From contig JBOFBU010000002.1 in the NCBI GenBank assembly GCA_051645705.1, positions 558,001 through 622,000 of the forward strand: DNA of 64,000 bases, in the 5' to 3' direction. The notes below the pieces were generated by a model, which ran no database searches, was not told the DNA's origin, and saw only the letters and a list, made by a program, of their open reading frames with translations. Origin of the DNA: UBA710 sp051645705 (GTDB taxonomy: Bacteria > Bacillota_I > Bacilli_A > Mycoplasmatales > Metamycoplasmataceae). Position numbers and translations under genes: made by a program. Positions 34,578-46,644 of this stretch are shown in pieces (positions within the stretch are counted from its first letter, which is position 1; every line of letters starts with the position of its first letter).

Positions 34578-37500
34578 ATGGAAAATACAAAAGAAAACAA
34601 AATAAAAGATAGCGAAACAAAGCAAAAAAAAGATCAATATAAAAAAATCCTTAACAATCTTTTAAATATAAATGCTAACGATACTTGTATTTTTGGTCAA
34701 ATAGATAATAAACAAAGTTTTGATGTATATAAAAAATTTGGAAAAGATTTTTTTCAAAAAATTATAAGTAGTGAATATTTTTCTATCTCCCTTAAAGAAA
34801 ATGATTTACTTGATTTTAAAAATGAAATTGAAACAGCAAATGATAAGCAAGAAATAGAAGCTATATGTCAATCATATAATTTAAATATTCCTGAAAATAT
34901 TTTAAATCAAATAAAAAAAGATTTAAAAGAAGATAAACTTTTGAAATTAAAAAATCAACTTATTAGCTGATCTGAAGTTGAAGGACAAAAGTCTTCTTAT
35001 AAATGAAAACTTTATTTAAATAAAGCAAGAAACTTAAATGAGCAAAATAACTTATGACCAATCCATCTTGGTTTTTTATATCTTACTCTAAGAGTAGATA
35101 ATAAAACTATTCAAGCTCCTTTATTTTTTAAAGAAGTAAATATTCAAATTAAAAACTCAAGAATTTCCTTAATTTCTATTGGTGATATAAAAATAAATGA
35201 AAAACTTATTTATTTTTTAGAAACACAAGGATTTTTATTTGATGTCGATTTTAATTTTGATAAAATGTCAATTTTAAAATTATATGAAACTATAACTAAA
35301 ACATGAAATCAAAATTTTACTATTCCGAATACCTTAATCGGAAATATTCCAAACTTTAAACCTGAAGAAATTCAAAATGAAAAAATCAATTTTTTCCCAG
35401 GGGTTTCATTAGGATTTTTTGAACCTACCGGAAGTCATTTAAGAAAAACAATGGTAAAGATAATTGAAGAAGATTTATTAGATGGAATTATTGATGTTGA
35501 ATTCGATAAAAATATTTATAAAAAAAATATTAATTACATTATGTTTAAACCGAATTTTTCTTTTTATAAAATTCAGCATTCTAATTATTCACAAGATAAG
35601 GCAGTTGTTTCAGCACTAAATCAAAATACAATAATTTGAGGTCCGCCAGGAACGGGAAAATCACAAACAATTTCAAACATCATAACTAATATATTAATGT
35701 TTAATAAAACAGCTTTAGTTGTATCACAAAAAAAAGCAGCTCTTGTTGTTTTAAAAGAGAGAATGGAAGAGTTAGGAATCTTTTGTTTATTTGTTTTAAC
35801 AGATAGAGAAATGAATAAAAAAACATTTTATGAACCATTAAAAGAATATATTGATTATTTAGAAAATTTAAATCTAAATGAAGAAGATAAATTTATAACC
35901 TTAATTTCTTCATCTGAAAGAAAGTATTTAGAAATTCTTAAAGAAATTAAATCTAATGAAAATAATGAAATAAACTTTGAATTATTTTCTAAATTTGTAA
36001 AAGATAATGATGGTAAATTTAATAAAGAAAAATTTGAAAAAATTTTAGAACTTGATGATAATTTAGTTTATGATTTAGAAACCCTTAGAAGTCAAAAAAA
36101 CTTTAATAAATATATGTTTTCAAAAAACAATTTAAAGCGGGAAAATGTTTTTATAAAATATTCTAAAAATCTGAAAAAAACTACAAAACTATTAAAAGAA
36201 AATTTTATTGAAGATAATTTAGATTTAAATGAATTTATAAGTCAAAAAAATAAAATAGATTTATCCCTTATTCAAAAAATAAATGAAATAAATTCATTTG
36301 ATTTAAATAAATATAATAGTAAAGTAAATGATCCTAAAAAATTAAAAATAATTATTTCAAAAATGATTGTTAATAAAATGAAAAACCTTTCTAAAGAAAT
36401 GAAAACAAAATATAATAAATTTGCTTTAGATACTCGAACAGCTTCTTTAGATATTAATACCTTTATAACTAAACACGCTGATATTATTAAAATTATTTTT
36501 CCAATAATTATAACTTCTCCAGAAACTGATTTACACTGCTGAGGACAAAATGAATTCGATTATGCTCTTTTAGATGAATCATCACAGATATTTCTTGAAA
36601 AGGCAATTCCAATTTTATTTCTAGCTAAAATAAAAATTCTTGCAGGTGATGATCAACAAATGCAACCCTCAAGATGATTTTCTATTAAAACAGAAGGAGA
36701 TTCAGAATTTGGAAATATAGAATCTATTTTAGATTATGCCAAAGCAAAAGGTGTTTATAGTATTTTACTTGATAAAAATTATCGTTCAAAATACGCCTCT
36801 TTAATGTCATTCAATTCTAAAATGTTTTATAAGTCGCAATTAGATGTAGTTGATTCTAATGTTAAAAATAATGAAATTCCAATTGAAGTAATTAATGTAA
36901 ATGGGATTTGAGATAATTCAATTAATAGAGATGAAATTGAAGTGGCCTTAAAAATTACAAATGAAAATTTAAATAAATATAACAAAATAATTTTACTTTG
37001 TTTCAATGCCGCTCAAATGGGAGAGATTGAAAAAGAAATTTTTAAATCTTATCCTGAAATGGAAAAAGCAATTTTTGAAGGAAAACTACTTTTAAGAAAT
37101 GTAGAAAATATTCAAGGTGATGAAGCCGATTTAGTAATCGTTTCAGTTGTTTACGATAAAACTACAAAACTTCATGCTTCATATGTGGTTAAAAAGAATG
37201 GTAAATATGCTTTAAACGTAGCTATTTCAAGGGCAAAAGATAAAATGATTGTTATAAAGTCTATTTATGCAGATGATGTTGTAATAAATGAAAATTCAGA
37301 TGATGCTAAAATTTTTAAGGAATGACTAAAATTCCTTGATTTAAAAGATATTGAGAAAAAGAATTACGTTCAAACTAAAAATAAAGAAGAAAAAACCGAA
37401 CAAGAAAACAAGTTTAAAAGCTTCCTTATATCAAATTTTTTACTAAAATTAAAAGACGAAGCAAAAGATGGTCTTTTTGATAATTTCAAAATAGTTGAAA

Positions 37501-37769
37501 ACTTTTCTATAGGAACAATTACTATTGATGTAGCGATTTTAGATAAAACAAGAGATAATAGTTTTGTTCTAGGTTTTGCAATTGATGACTTTAATTATTT
37601 TGATGATTTTGATAAATATTTATCATTTAAAGACCGAAAAAACTTCTTTACAATCAAAAAATACCCCATTATTATCCTTTCAATTTTGAATATAAATCAG
37701 CAAATTGATAAGACAAATCAAAGGCTTGAAAAGTACTTAGAAAAAAAATTATACGAAAATAAGAAATAA
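34578..37769 (+). CDS. SF1 (DNA2/UPF1-type) helicase, 1063 aa, paralogue of the 19773-23009 gene
   Basis: Helicase motifs are complete: GPPGTGKSQ near 354, LLDESSQIF near 664, AGDDQQMQPS near 690, DKNYRSKYA, NIQGDEADLVIVS near 845 and NVAISRAKDK near 880. Sequence runs parallel to the island helicase ('GDDQQMQPSRWF' against 'GDDQQMQPSNWF'), so the two are paralogues. The last 150 residues keep a faint nuclease-like outline (KIVENFSIGTITIDVAIL) but lack the E-V-D-G-x-x-Y-H motif. This copy has probably lost the nuclease, or its tail has diverged. It stands just upstream of rpoB in otherwise core surroundings. The substrate and role are unknown. Confidence 0.85.
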
Positions 37770-37786
37770 ATTTTTTTTTGTGTTAT

Positions 37787-37792
37787 TATAAT
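37787..37792 (+). promoter_or_regulatory. Candidate -10 of rpoB
   Basis: A TATAAT follows a T-rich run after the helicase stop and lies about 90 nt before the rpoB ATG at 37882. A small stem (aaaatgataa/ttatcatttttt, about 37828-37850) lies between and could be a leader hairpin. No consensus -35 is seen. Confidence 0.5.
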
Positions 37793-37881
37793 ATATAAAA
37801 TATATAGATATACCTATAAACATAATAAAAATGATAATTTTTTATCATTTTTTGTGTTTTAGGATAATAAAGGTAGTTAAA

Positions 37882-40800
37882 ATGGAACACAAACCGAAAT
37901 TCGAAATTAAAAAATTTGGACCTATTACAGAGAGAAGAGATTATTCAAATACAAAATTTGAACTTGAAACACAAGATTTACTTCAAATGCAAAGAGATTC
38001 ATATAGTAAATTTTTAAATAAAGGTATTGAAGAAGTTCTTAAAGAAATTTTTCCAATTATATCAAACAATGGAAAAATAGAAATTGATTATATTAAAAAT
38101 TCAAAAAGACTTGAAAAACCAAAAGATCCTGAAAAAGAAATGATTACAGCCAAAAAAAGAGGAAATACTTTTTTTGCTAAATTGTATATAAAACTTCGTA
38201 AAACTATTATTGAAACTGGTGAAATAAAAGAAGAAGATGTTCTTTTTGGTAATGTTCCACTACTTACAAATAAAGCTTCATTCATAATCAATGGTTCTGA
38301 AAAAGTTGTTGTTTCACAACTTATAAGATCTGCCGGAGCTTACTATGGATTAAAAGTTAGAAATAAACAATCAGATGACTTGTTCAATAAATTAGAAATT
38401 CTTCCAAGACTTGGATTTTGAATTGAAATTTCTCATAAAGTAACTTCAACAAGTGTTGATCCTATTAAAGTTAAAATTGATAAAACAAAATCTGTTTCAC
38501 TAGTTTTATTTTTAAGAGCTTTAGGGTTTAGTAAAGAAAAAATTCCTTACTATTTCGGTAATTCTCCTGAATTGCAAGAGACTCTTAAAAAAGATAAATC
38601 AATCGATATTAATGACTGTAGAAGAACAATTTATCAAATAATAAGAAAAGGAGATAGAATTACTAACGAATCATTAGATTCTTTATTTAATAATTACTTT
38701 TATAATTCAAGAAGATATAACCTTTCTCCAACAGGAAGACATGTTTTAAATAGAAAATTAAAAATTTCTGATCGTTTATTAGGAACAATTTTATTTGAAG
38801 ATATTGTTGCTGAAGAAACAAATGAAAAATATAAAAAAGGACAAGTGATTTTCCAAAAAGGTCACAAATTTACTCACCAAGATTGTCGTGAAATTGAAAA
38901 ACTATATGAAAATGGTGTTTTAAAATATGTTGAAATAGAAGATTTCGAACCAATTTATTCAAATAATAAAGCAAATAAAGTTCCTAAAAAAGTTTTAGTT
39001 TCAATAATTAAAGTATATTCAAATAAAAATAAAAATTCTGACCAACCAGTATTAGTTATTGGAAATGATCAAACATTACAAGGTCTTAATTTATATGCAA
39101 GTGATATTATTGCTTCTGTTTCATATTATTTAAATCTTTTAGAAGGTGTTGGACAAGATGATGATCCAGATTCATTAATTAACAAAAGAATTATTTTAGT
39201 GGGAGAACTAGTTCAAAACCAATTTAAAATTGCTTTAATTAAAGTTGAAAAATTAGCAAAAGAAAAAATGTCATTAAAAGATGTTTCAAAAATTACTGTT
39301 AAAAATATTATTAATAATAAACCAATATATAACCAATTTAAAGTATTTTTCAACTCTTCTAAATTAACTCAATTTATGGATCAAACAAATCCTCTTGGAG
39401 AACTTTCAAATAAAAGAAGGGTTACATCTTTAGGGCCTGGAGGTCTTAATAGAGATACAGCGCAATTTGAAGTTCGGGATGTTCATCCTACTCACTATGG
39501 AAGAATATGTCCAATCGAAACACCAGAAGGACCTAACATCGGGTTGATTCTTAATTTAGCTACCTATGCAAAAATAAATGATTTTGGTTTCTTAGAAACT
39601 CCATATTTTAGAGTAAATAAAGGAATTGTGGATTATTCACAACCAATTTATCTTGATGCTTTAAGTGAAAAAGGTTATACATTTGCCCAATCATCTATTA
39701 ATGTTGATAGTCAAAATAAAATTGTAGATGACTTTATAACAGTTCGTAAAGATAATGACTTTATAATAGTAAAACATGATGAAGTTGATTTTATCGATGT
39801 TTCTTCAAAACAAATGGTTTCAGTAGCTGCGGCCGCAATTCCATTTTTAGAAAATGATGATGCCAATAGAGCACTTATGGGATCAAATATGCAAAGACAA
39901 GCGGTTCCTCTTTTAAATCCAGAAGCGCCGATTGTAGGAACAGGTATTGAAGCTGATATTGCTAAATTTTCTTCATCTAATTTAAGAGCGCAAGATGATG
40001 GTGAAGTAATTTATGTTGATTCTAAAAAAATTAAAATTCAACCTGAAAACAAAAAAGAACTTCATGTTTATAATTTAGAATTCTTTAAAAGATCAAATCA
40101 AGGAACTTTATTAAAACAATCTCCAATTGTTGTTAAAGGACAAAAAGTTAAAAAAGATGATTTATTAACAAATTCATCATCATTTGCAAATGGGGAATTA
40201 GCTCTTGGGAAAAATGTTTTAGTAGGATTCTCTACATGAAATGGTTATAACTATGAGGATGCTATTATTATTAATGAAAGATTAGTAAAAGATGATGTCT
40301 TTACTTCTATTCATATTGAAGAACAAACAATTCAATTTAGAAAAGCAAAAAATAGAGATGATGAATTAACAAGAGATATTCCAAATACTTCAACTGCATC
40401 AAAAAGATTTTTAGATGAAAATGGAATTGTAATAGTTGGTTCAGAAGTATCAGATGGAGATATTTTAGTTGGAAGAATTACTCCTAAAGGAGAATATAAT
40501 CCTACTCCTGAAGAAAAACTGATGGCTGCAATTTTTGGTCAAAGAGACTCTTCATTCTTAGATACTTCATTAAAAGTAAAACATGGACAAAAAGGAACTG
40601 TTATTGGAGTTGAAGTTTTATCTAGAGAATTTGGTGATACATTAGAAGATGGTATTGATAAAATTATTAAAGTTTCTATTGCTCAAAAAAGAAAAATTAA
40701 AGTCGGTGATAAAATGGCCGGGAGACATGGAAATAAAGGGGTTATATCAATTATTTTACCTGAAGAAGATATGCCACATTTAGAAGATGGAACACCATTA

Positions 40801-41424
40801 GATATTATGCTTAATCCACAAGGGGTTCCTTCACGGATGAACTTAGGACAAGTTTTAGAATTACACCTTGGTTTAGTAGGGATGAAATTAAATACAAAAT
40901 TTGTTACTCCAGTTTTTGATGGAATTAAAAAAGATACAATTGTAGAACTTTTAAAAGAAGCTAATTTACCAGAAACAGGAAAATTAAAATTAATTAATCC
41001 AATTGATGGAGAAGTTATTGATAATGAAATAGCTGTAGGAGTTATGTATATTCTTAAACTATCACATATGGTTGATGATAAAATGCATGCTCGTTCAGTT
41101 GGACCATACTCACTTATTACACAACAACCTCTTGGAGGAAAATCACAAAATGGTGGACAAAGATTTGGAGAGATGGAAACATGAGCTCTTGAATCATATG
41201 GAGCAACAAATATTCTTCAAGAATTATTAACATATAAATCTGATGATATTCAAGGAAGAAATAAATTATATAATGCTCTTGTTACAAACGGAGAACTTCC
41301 AAAACCTGGAACACCAGAATCATTTAATGTTTTATCATATGAATTAATTGGTCTTGGAATGAAATTAAAAGTTCATGAAAAAGAAGAATATGAATCAAAT
41401 GATAATGAAAAAGGAGCAAAATAA
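37882..41424 (+). CDS. rpoB: RNA polymerase subunit beta, 1180 aa
   Basis: It forms half of the polymerase active cleft. Recognised blocks include ETQDLLQMQRDSY (N-terminus), the rifampicin/active-site stretch GPGGLNRDTAQFEVRD then HPTHYGRICPIETPEG near 517-545, and NMQRQAVPLL near 669. Further on are GDKMAGRHGNKGV near 945 and QQPLGGKSQNGGQRFGEME near 1075. Numerous TGA-Trp codons prove genetic code 4. ATG 37882 has AAAGG upstream; an in-frame ATG at 37831 is too far upstream and falls in the leader hairpin. Asn instead of Ser/His in the GLNRDT segment is of interest for rifampicin insensitivity, a known mollicute trait. The stop overlaps the rpoC start (TAATG). Confidence 0.98.
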
Positions 41425-44400
41425 TGAATAACAAAAAAGATTTTAAAGTAGATTTTGCAAATAATAAATTTAATAAAATATCTTTGTCACTTCTAAAACC
41501 TGAAGAAGTTTTAGAAATGTCACATGGAGAGGTAACTAAACCAGAAACAATAAATTATAAATCTTTTAAACCAGAACCTAATGGTCTTTTTGATGAACTT
41601 ATTTTTGGTCCTATAATTGATTTTAAATGTGCAATTTGTAATAAAAAATACAAAAAAGGAAACGAAGGAACAATTTGTGAAGCAACTGAAGAGTGTAAAA
41701 GAAAAGGTTCAGAAATTCTTCCTAAGATTTCAAGAAGAACTAGAATTGGTCACATTAAATTAAATTCTCCTGTAGTTCATTTTTGATTTTTCAAAATAGA
41801 TAATTCTATTATTGCTAAAATCCTTTCTTTAAAAGTAGAGGGAACTTCAAGATTTTTATCTAAGTTAGATATTGAATCAATAATTTATTATAAATCACAT
41901 ATCGTTCTTGAATCAGGTAATTTAAAATCACTACCAAAAAATTTAATTATTGAAATTAATAATGCAGCAAATATTTATTATGATGCTCTTAGTGAAATTA
42001 GAGAAAAATATACTGTTAATTCAAGCGAATATAATGAATTAACTAAATATCTTGATGATCTTAAAGATAGAGCAAATTCAAAAGTTGGAAAAGACTACGG
42101 AATTGATTTTTATGAATTAAATGAAATTATTGAAGAATTTTCTGAAGGTGTAAAAATTGATACAGGAGCAAAAGCTTTAAAATATCTATTATCTAATCTT
42201 GATCTAAAACAAGAATGTATAAATATTAAAGAAGAAATAACTAAATTATCAAGTGAAATTAATTCAAAAGAAAAAACAGTTTCATCTAAATATTTATCAA
42301 GAGAAAAATTCTACAAAAGATTAAAAATTGTAACTTCATTTTTAGAATCAAATCAAAAACCAGAAGATATGTTAATTTATAATCTTCCAATTATTCCAGC
42401 CGATCTTCGTCCATTAATTCAATTAGATGGAGGAAGACATTCAACAAGTGATATTAATGAACTTTACCGTCGTATTGTTATAAGAAATAATAGACTTAAA
42501 AAATGAATTGATTCTAATGCTCCTATTTTAATTATTCAAAATGAATTAAGAATGATTCAAGAAGCTGTCGATGCAGTTATTGATAATTCAAGAAAAATAT
42601 CAAATCAAGTTATTTCAAAAGATAATAAACCTTTAAAATCTATAGCAGATGCCCTAACAGGGAAAAAAGGAAGATTTAGACAAAATCTTCTTGGAAAAAG
42701 GGTTGATTACTCAGGACGTTCAGTTATTGTTGTAGGTCCAGAACTAAAAATGCACCAAGTTGGTATTCCTCGGGAAATGGCAGCTAAATTATTTGATCCT
42801 TGAATAGTTAGTGAATTAATTGAAAAAGAAGTAGCTACATCTATTAAAGGAGCTAAAAAAATTATTGATAATTTAGATCTTAGAATTTGACCACATGTAG
42901 CTAATGCTATTAAAGGAAGATTAGTTCTTTTAAATCGTGCTCCAACATTACATAGACTTTCTATTCAAGCTTTTGAACCAGTTTTAGTTCGTGGAAGAGC
43001 TATTAAATTACATCCATTAGTAACAACTCCATTTAATGCCGATTTCGATGGTGACCAAATGGCGGTTCACGTTCCTATTTCTAAAAAAGCTGTTCGTGAA
43101 GCAAAAGAACTTATTTTTGCAAATAGAAATATTTTAGGTCCTAAAGATGGAGAACCAATTATTAACCCATCTCAAGATATGGTTCTTGGAATTTATTATT
43201 TAACAATTGAAAAAGGTGATCAAAAAGGGGAAGGTAAATTCTTTGGAACATATGACGAAATGATTTTAGCTTACCAAAATAAACAAGTTGATTTACATTC
43301 TTTTGTTGTTCTTCCTATTTCAGTAGTTAAAGATATTCCAATTAAAAATAAACAATATATAACATCAACTGTTGGTAAATTTATTTTAAATAATTGTTTC
43401 CCAAAATCATTTCCTTTCTTATTTTCAGTTAAATCATTTACTTCAAAAAATAATTCAGATGATAAATACTTTATGGCAGCTGGAGAAAACTTTAAAGAAA
43501 AAATTCAAGCAATTAAAAATGAAGGATTATTACCTGGATTTACTAAAAAAGATATAGGGAAAATCGTTAGAGAATTTTATTCAAGATATGTATCAGAAAT
43601 TCCAATGAGAGAAGTAGCTACTATAATTGAAAAAATTAATTTAGAAAATTATTCAAATATTGAAGAAAATATTAAAGATTTAAAAACATTTGAAGGTAAA
43701 GCAATAACATCTTTACATTCAAAAATTTTAAGAGATATTATTATTGAAGAATATCTTTTCCTAAATAATAAAATTAAAATTTCAAATGATGGTGTAGAAA
43801 GAACATTAGAACCATTAGAAAGATCAACTTTATTATCATCAGTATGATTTAAATATACAAACTTAGTAGCTTCTATTTTAGATAAAATTAAAAAAGTTGG
43901 TTTTGTTTATTCAACAAAATCAGGAATTACAATTTCATATTCAGATATTATTGAACCTTCAAATAAAGAAGAAAAAATTAAAGAAGGGGATGAGTATATT
44001 ACAAAACTTAAAACCTTCTATGAACAAGGACTTATTTCAAATGATGAAAAATATAAATTATCAATTGAAAAATGAACAAAACTTAAAGATGATATTCAGG
44101 TTAATTTAAGTGAAATTCTTAAAGAGAAAAAATATGAAAATAACCCAATTAACATGATGATTAATTCAGGTGCTAGGGGAAATATTTCTAACTTAGTTCA
44201 ATTAGCTGGTATTCGTGGACTGATGGCCAATAATACAAAACAATTAAAAGCCGATGCGGAAAATGATAGAGTTGTTCGTTCAACTGTGGAGATTCCAGTT
44301 AAATCATCATTCCTTTCAGGTCTAACAGCTTATGAGTTTCATTCATCAACACATGGTGCTCGTAAAGGACTAACAGATACAGCTCTTAATACAGCTAAAT

Positions 44401-45638
44401 CAGGATATTTAACAAGACGTTTAGTTGATGTTGCCCAAAATATTATTGTTCGTGAAATTGATTGTGGATCTGATTTTGGTTACAAAATTAAAAGTATTAT
44501 TGATACTAAAAAAGAAACTACAATTGTGGAATTAGAAGAAAGAATTATTGGAAGGTTTTCAGCTGAAGATATCGTAGATTCTAAAGGTAATTTAATTCTT
44601 AAAAATAATGAATATATTACTTCAGATATTGCTAATCAAATTATTGAAGCGGGAATTAAAGAAGTTTCAATTAGATCTGTTTTAGGGTGTCATACAACCA
44701 ATGGTGTATGTAAAAAATGTTATGGTAAAGATTTAGCAACAAATTCTATCGTTAACATCGGAGAACCAATTGGAATAGTTGCGGCTCAATCAATTGGAGA
44801 ACCAGGAACACAATTAACCATGAGAACCTTCCATACAGGAGGGGTAGCCGGAGTTGAAGATATTACTGGTGGTTTCTCAAGACTTATTGAATTAATCGAT
44901 GCTTATGAAAAACCATGAGGACGTCCAGCAACTATTTCTACTAGAAGTGGAACAATTATAAGAATTGATAAAAATCCACCAAACAAATCAAATGTTATTT
45001 TAGTGGAATTAGAATATAAAAATTCTCAAAATGAAATGCGTACTAAAATATATGAATTCTCAGATAAATCTAAACTAAGAGTATCTGTGGGAGATCAAGT
45101 ATTAGTAGGGCAAAAAATTACTGAGGGTCCAATTATTCTAAAAGAATTATTAAAATATACATCAGTTAGAACAGTGCAAAATTACTTAATTAAAGAAATT
45201 CAAAAACTATATAGAATGCAAGGAATTACAATTGCTGATAAATATATTGAAATTATTGTTTCACAAATGCTATCAAAAATTGTTATTCAAGATGCAGGAG
45301 ATTCAAACTTCTTTATTGGTTCATTTGTAGATATTCATACATACCAAAAAGAAAATGCGAAATTAATTATGCAAGGTAAAAAACCTTCATATGGTGAACT
45401 TGTAATTAAAGGAGCAAAACAAACTCCATTATTATCAGAATCATTCTTAGCAGCCGCTTCATATCAAGAAACAGCGAAAATTCTTGTTCACGCTTCTATT
45501 GGTAATCAAGTTGATAATCTTATCGGATTAAAAGAAAATATTGTTTTAGGACATAAAATTCCGGCAGGAACTTCATCTAATTATGAAAGAAATTCAAAAT
45601 ATGACCTTCCTGACCCAGATGAGTTATATTTAAAATAA
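41424..45638 (+). CDS. rpoC: RNA polymerase subunit beta', 1404 aa
   Basis: This is the catalytic subunit holding the active-site Mg2+ in NADFDGDQMAVH (near 537). The N-terminal zinc finger CAICNKKY...C...C starts near residue 69. The clamp text RRTRIGHIKLNSPVVHFWF follows; then bridge helix and trigger loop (HGARKGLTDTALNTA near 975) and the second Cys cluster C-H-T-T-N-G-V-C-K-K-C near 1088. GEPIGIVAAQSIGEPGTQL is also present. The start codon shares its A with the rpoB stop, so translation is coupled. Length is slightly above average, with no insert of note. Unlike most bacteria, rplJ/rplL do not precede rpoBC here. Confidence 0.98.
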
Positions 45639-45675
45639 AATTATTATCTCTTAAAACTTATTAAAATTTTTAGTT

Positions 45676-45681
45676 TATAAT
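45676..45681 (+). promoter_or_regulatory. -10 box of rpmG operon
   Basis: A TATAAT ends 6 nt before the rpmG ATG in the 49-nt rpoC-rpmG gap. It would give a leaderless transcript for rpmG-secE-nusG-argS independent of rpoC. There is no Shine-Dalgarno sequence before rpmG, which agrees. Confidence 0.5.
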
Positions 45682-45687
45682 AATTAA

Positions 45688-45825
45688 ATGAAAAAGATTA
45701 CTTTATCTTGCGATGAATGCAAAAACAAAAATTATTATTTAAATAAGTCTACAAACGAAAGATTAAAAATACGTAAGTTTTGCAAAAAATGCAATGGATA
45801 TAGTATTCATAAAGAGGAAAAATAA
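45688..45825 (+). CDS. rpmG: Ribosomal protein L33, 45 aa
   Basis: This short 50S protein lies near the E site. LSCDECKNKNYYLNKS and KFCKKCNGYSIH carry the two CxxC pairs of the zinc-binding (C+) L33 form. The position before secE is the classic one (rpmG-secE-nusG). The stop overlaps the secE ATG (TAATG). It is missed by automatic ORF finders because of its length. Confidence 0.95.
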   Translation: MKKITLSCDECKNKNYYLNKSTNERLKIRKFCKKCNGYSIHKEEK

Positions 45826-46046
45826 TGAAAGACAAAAAAGTGAAATCTTCTTTAAAAGAAGAAAAACAAAAAGCTTATATTTTAAGAAATTTTTTCAAAG
45901 AAATCAAAAGGATAAGATGACCTCTTGATTTTAAAAAAGAAAAAAACTTTCTTTTAGTTTTTGTTTTTATCCTATTTCTTATTGGTTTTTTCTTTTTAAT
46001 CTCTTTTATTTCAGGTCAATTTATAAATCTTATAGGAGCACAATAA
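45825..46046 (+). CDS. secE: Preprotein translocase subunit SecE, 73 aa
   Basis: This is the small clamp subunit of the SecYEG channel. A charged N-terminus leads to FFKEIKRIRWPLDFKKEK, the amphipathic helix with the R-[IV]-x-W-P signature. One membrane helix follows (about 46-68, 'FVFILFLIGFFFLISFI'). The single-helix form is normal outside enterobacteria. The Trp of the signature is coded by TGA. It is located between rpmG and nusG with overlapping or adjacent codons. Confidence 0.93.
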
Positions 46047-46047
46047 T

Positions 46048-46644
46048 ATGTCACAAGCAAAATCTCAATGATACATGGTTTCAACAATTTCAACAAAGGA
46101 AGAAGCTGTTATAGATTCTTTAAAACAAAAAGTAGAAGTAGAATCAATGCAAAATTATTTTTTTGATTTTAAAATTTTTTGAGAGCCAAAAATAAGTGCG
46201 ACAGAACTTAAAAAGAAATCTGAAGGTAAAGACTATAAAATTAAAAAAGTAAATATTTATAAAGGTTATATTTTTATAAAAATGATAATGAGCGATGAAG
46301 CTTGATTTTTAGTTAGAAATACAGAATTTGTTACTGGTTTAATTGGTTCATCAGGAAAAGGAGCAAAACCTATTCCTATTTCTGAAAGAGAAATGGGCAA
46401 AATGTTTGCTAATGAAATTAGAATTGAAAAAGAATTTGAAAAAATCCAATATACTAATCCATTCCCTAAAGGAAGTTATGTGCGAATTACCTTTGGATCA
46501 TTTGTTAATGAAAGAGGAATTGTTGTGGAATCTGATATTAAAAAAAGACATGCTATTGTAGACATTGAAGTATTTGGAAAAAAAGTTCCTACAGAATTTA
46601 GTTTTAAAGCATTAAAAATTCAAGACCAAAACGAACATGAATAA
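46048..46644 (+). CDS. nusG: Transcription factor NusG, 198 aa
   Basis: It binds RNA polymerase and adjusts pausing and transcription-translation coupling. The NGN domain starts with SQWYMVSTISTKEEAVIDSL and includes YKGYIFIKMIMSDEAWFLVRNT. The C-terminal KOW domain reads PKGSYVRITFGSFVNERGIV. All of the usual core is present; the segment between positions 33 and 75 is a little expanded. The start is one base after the secE stop. The last eight bases overlap argS. Confidence 0.96.

Noticed and set aside
37831..37881. Upstream in-frame ATG for rpoB
   Set aside because: It lies in a hairpin-like leader without ribosome site; ATG 37882 has AAAGG and matches the family start.
43897..44109. Plus-strand 70-codon frame inside rpoC
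   Set aside because: Out-of-frame shadow of intact rpoC.
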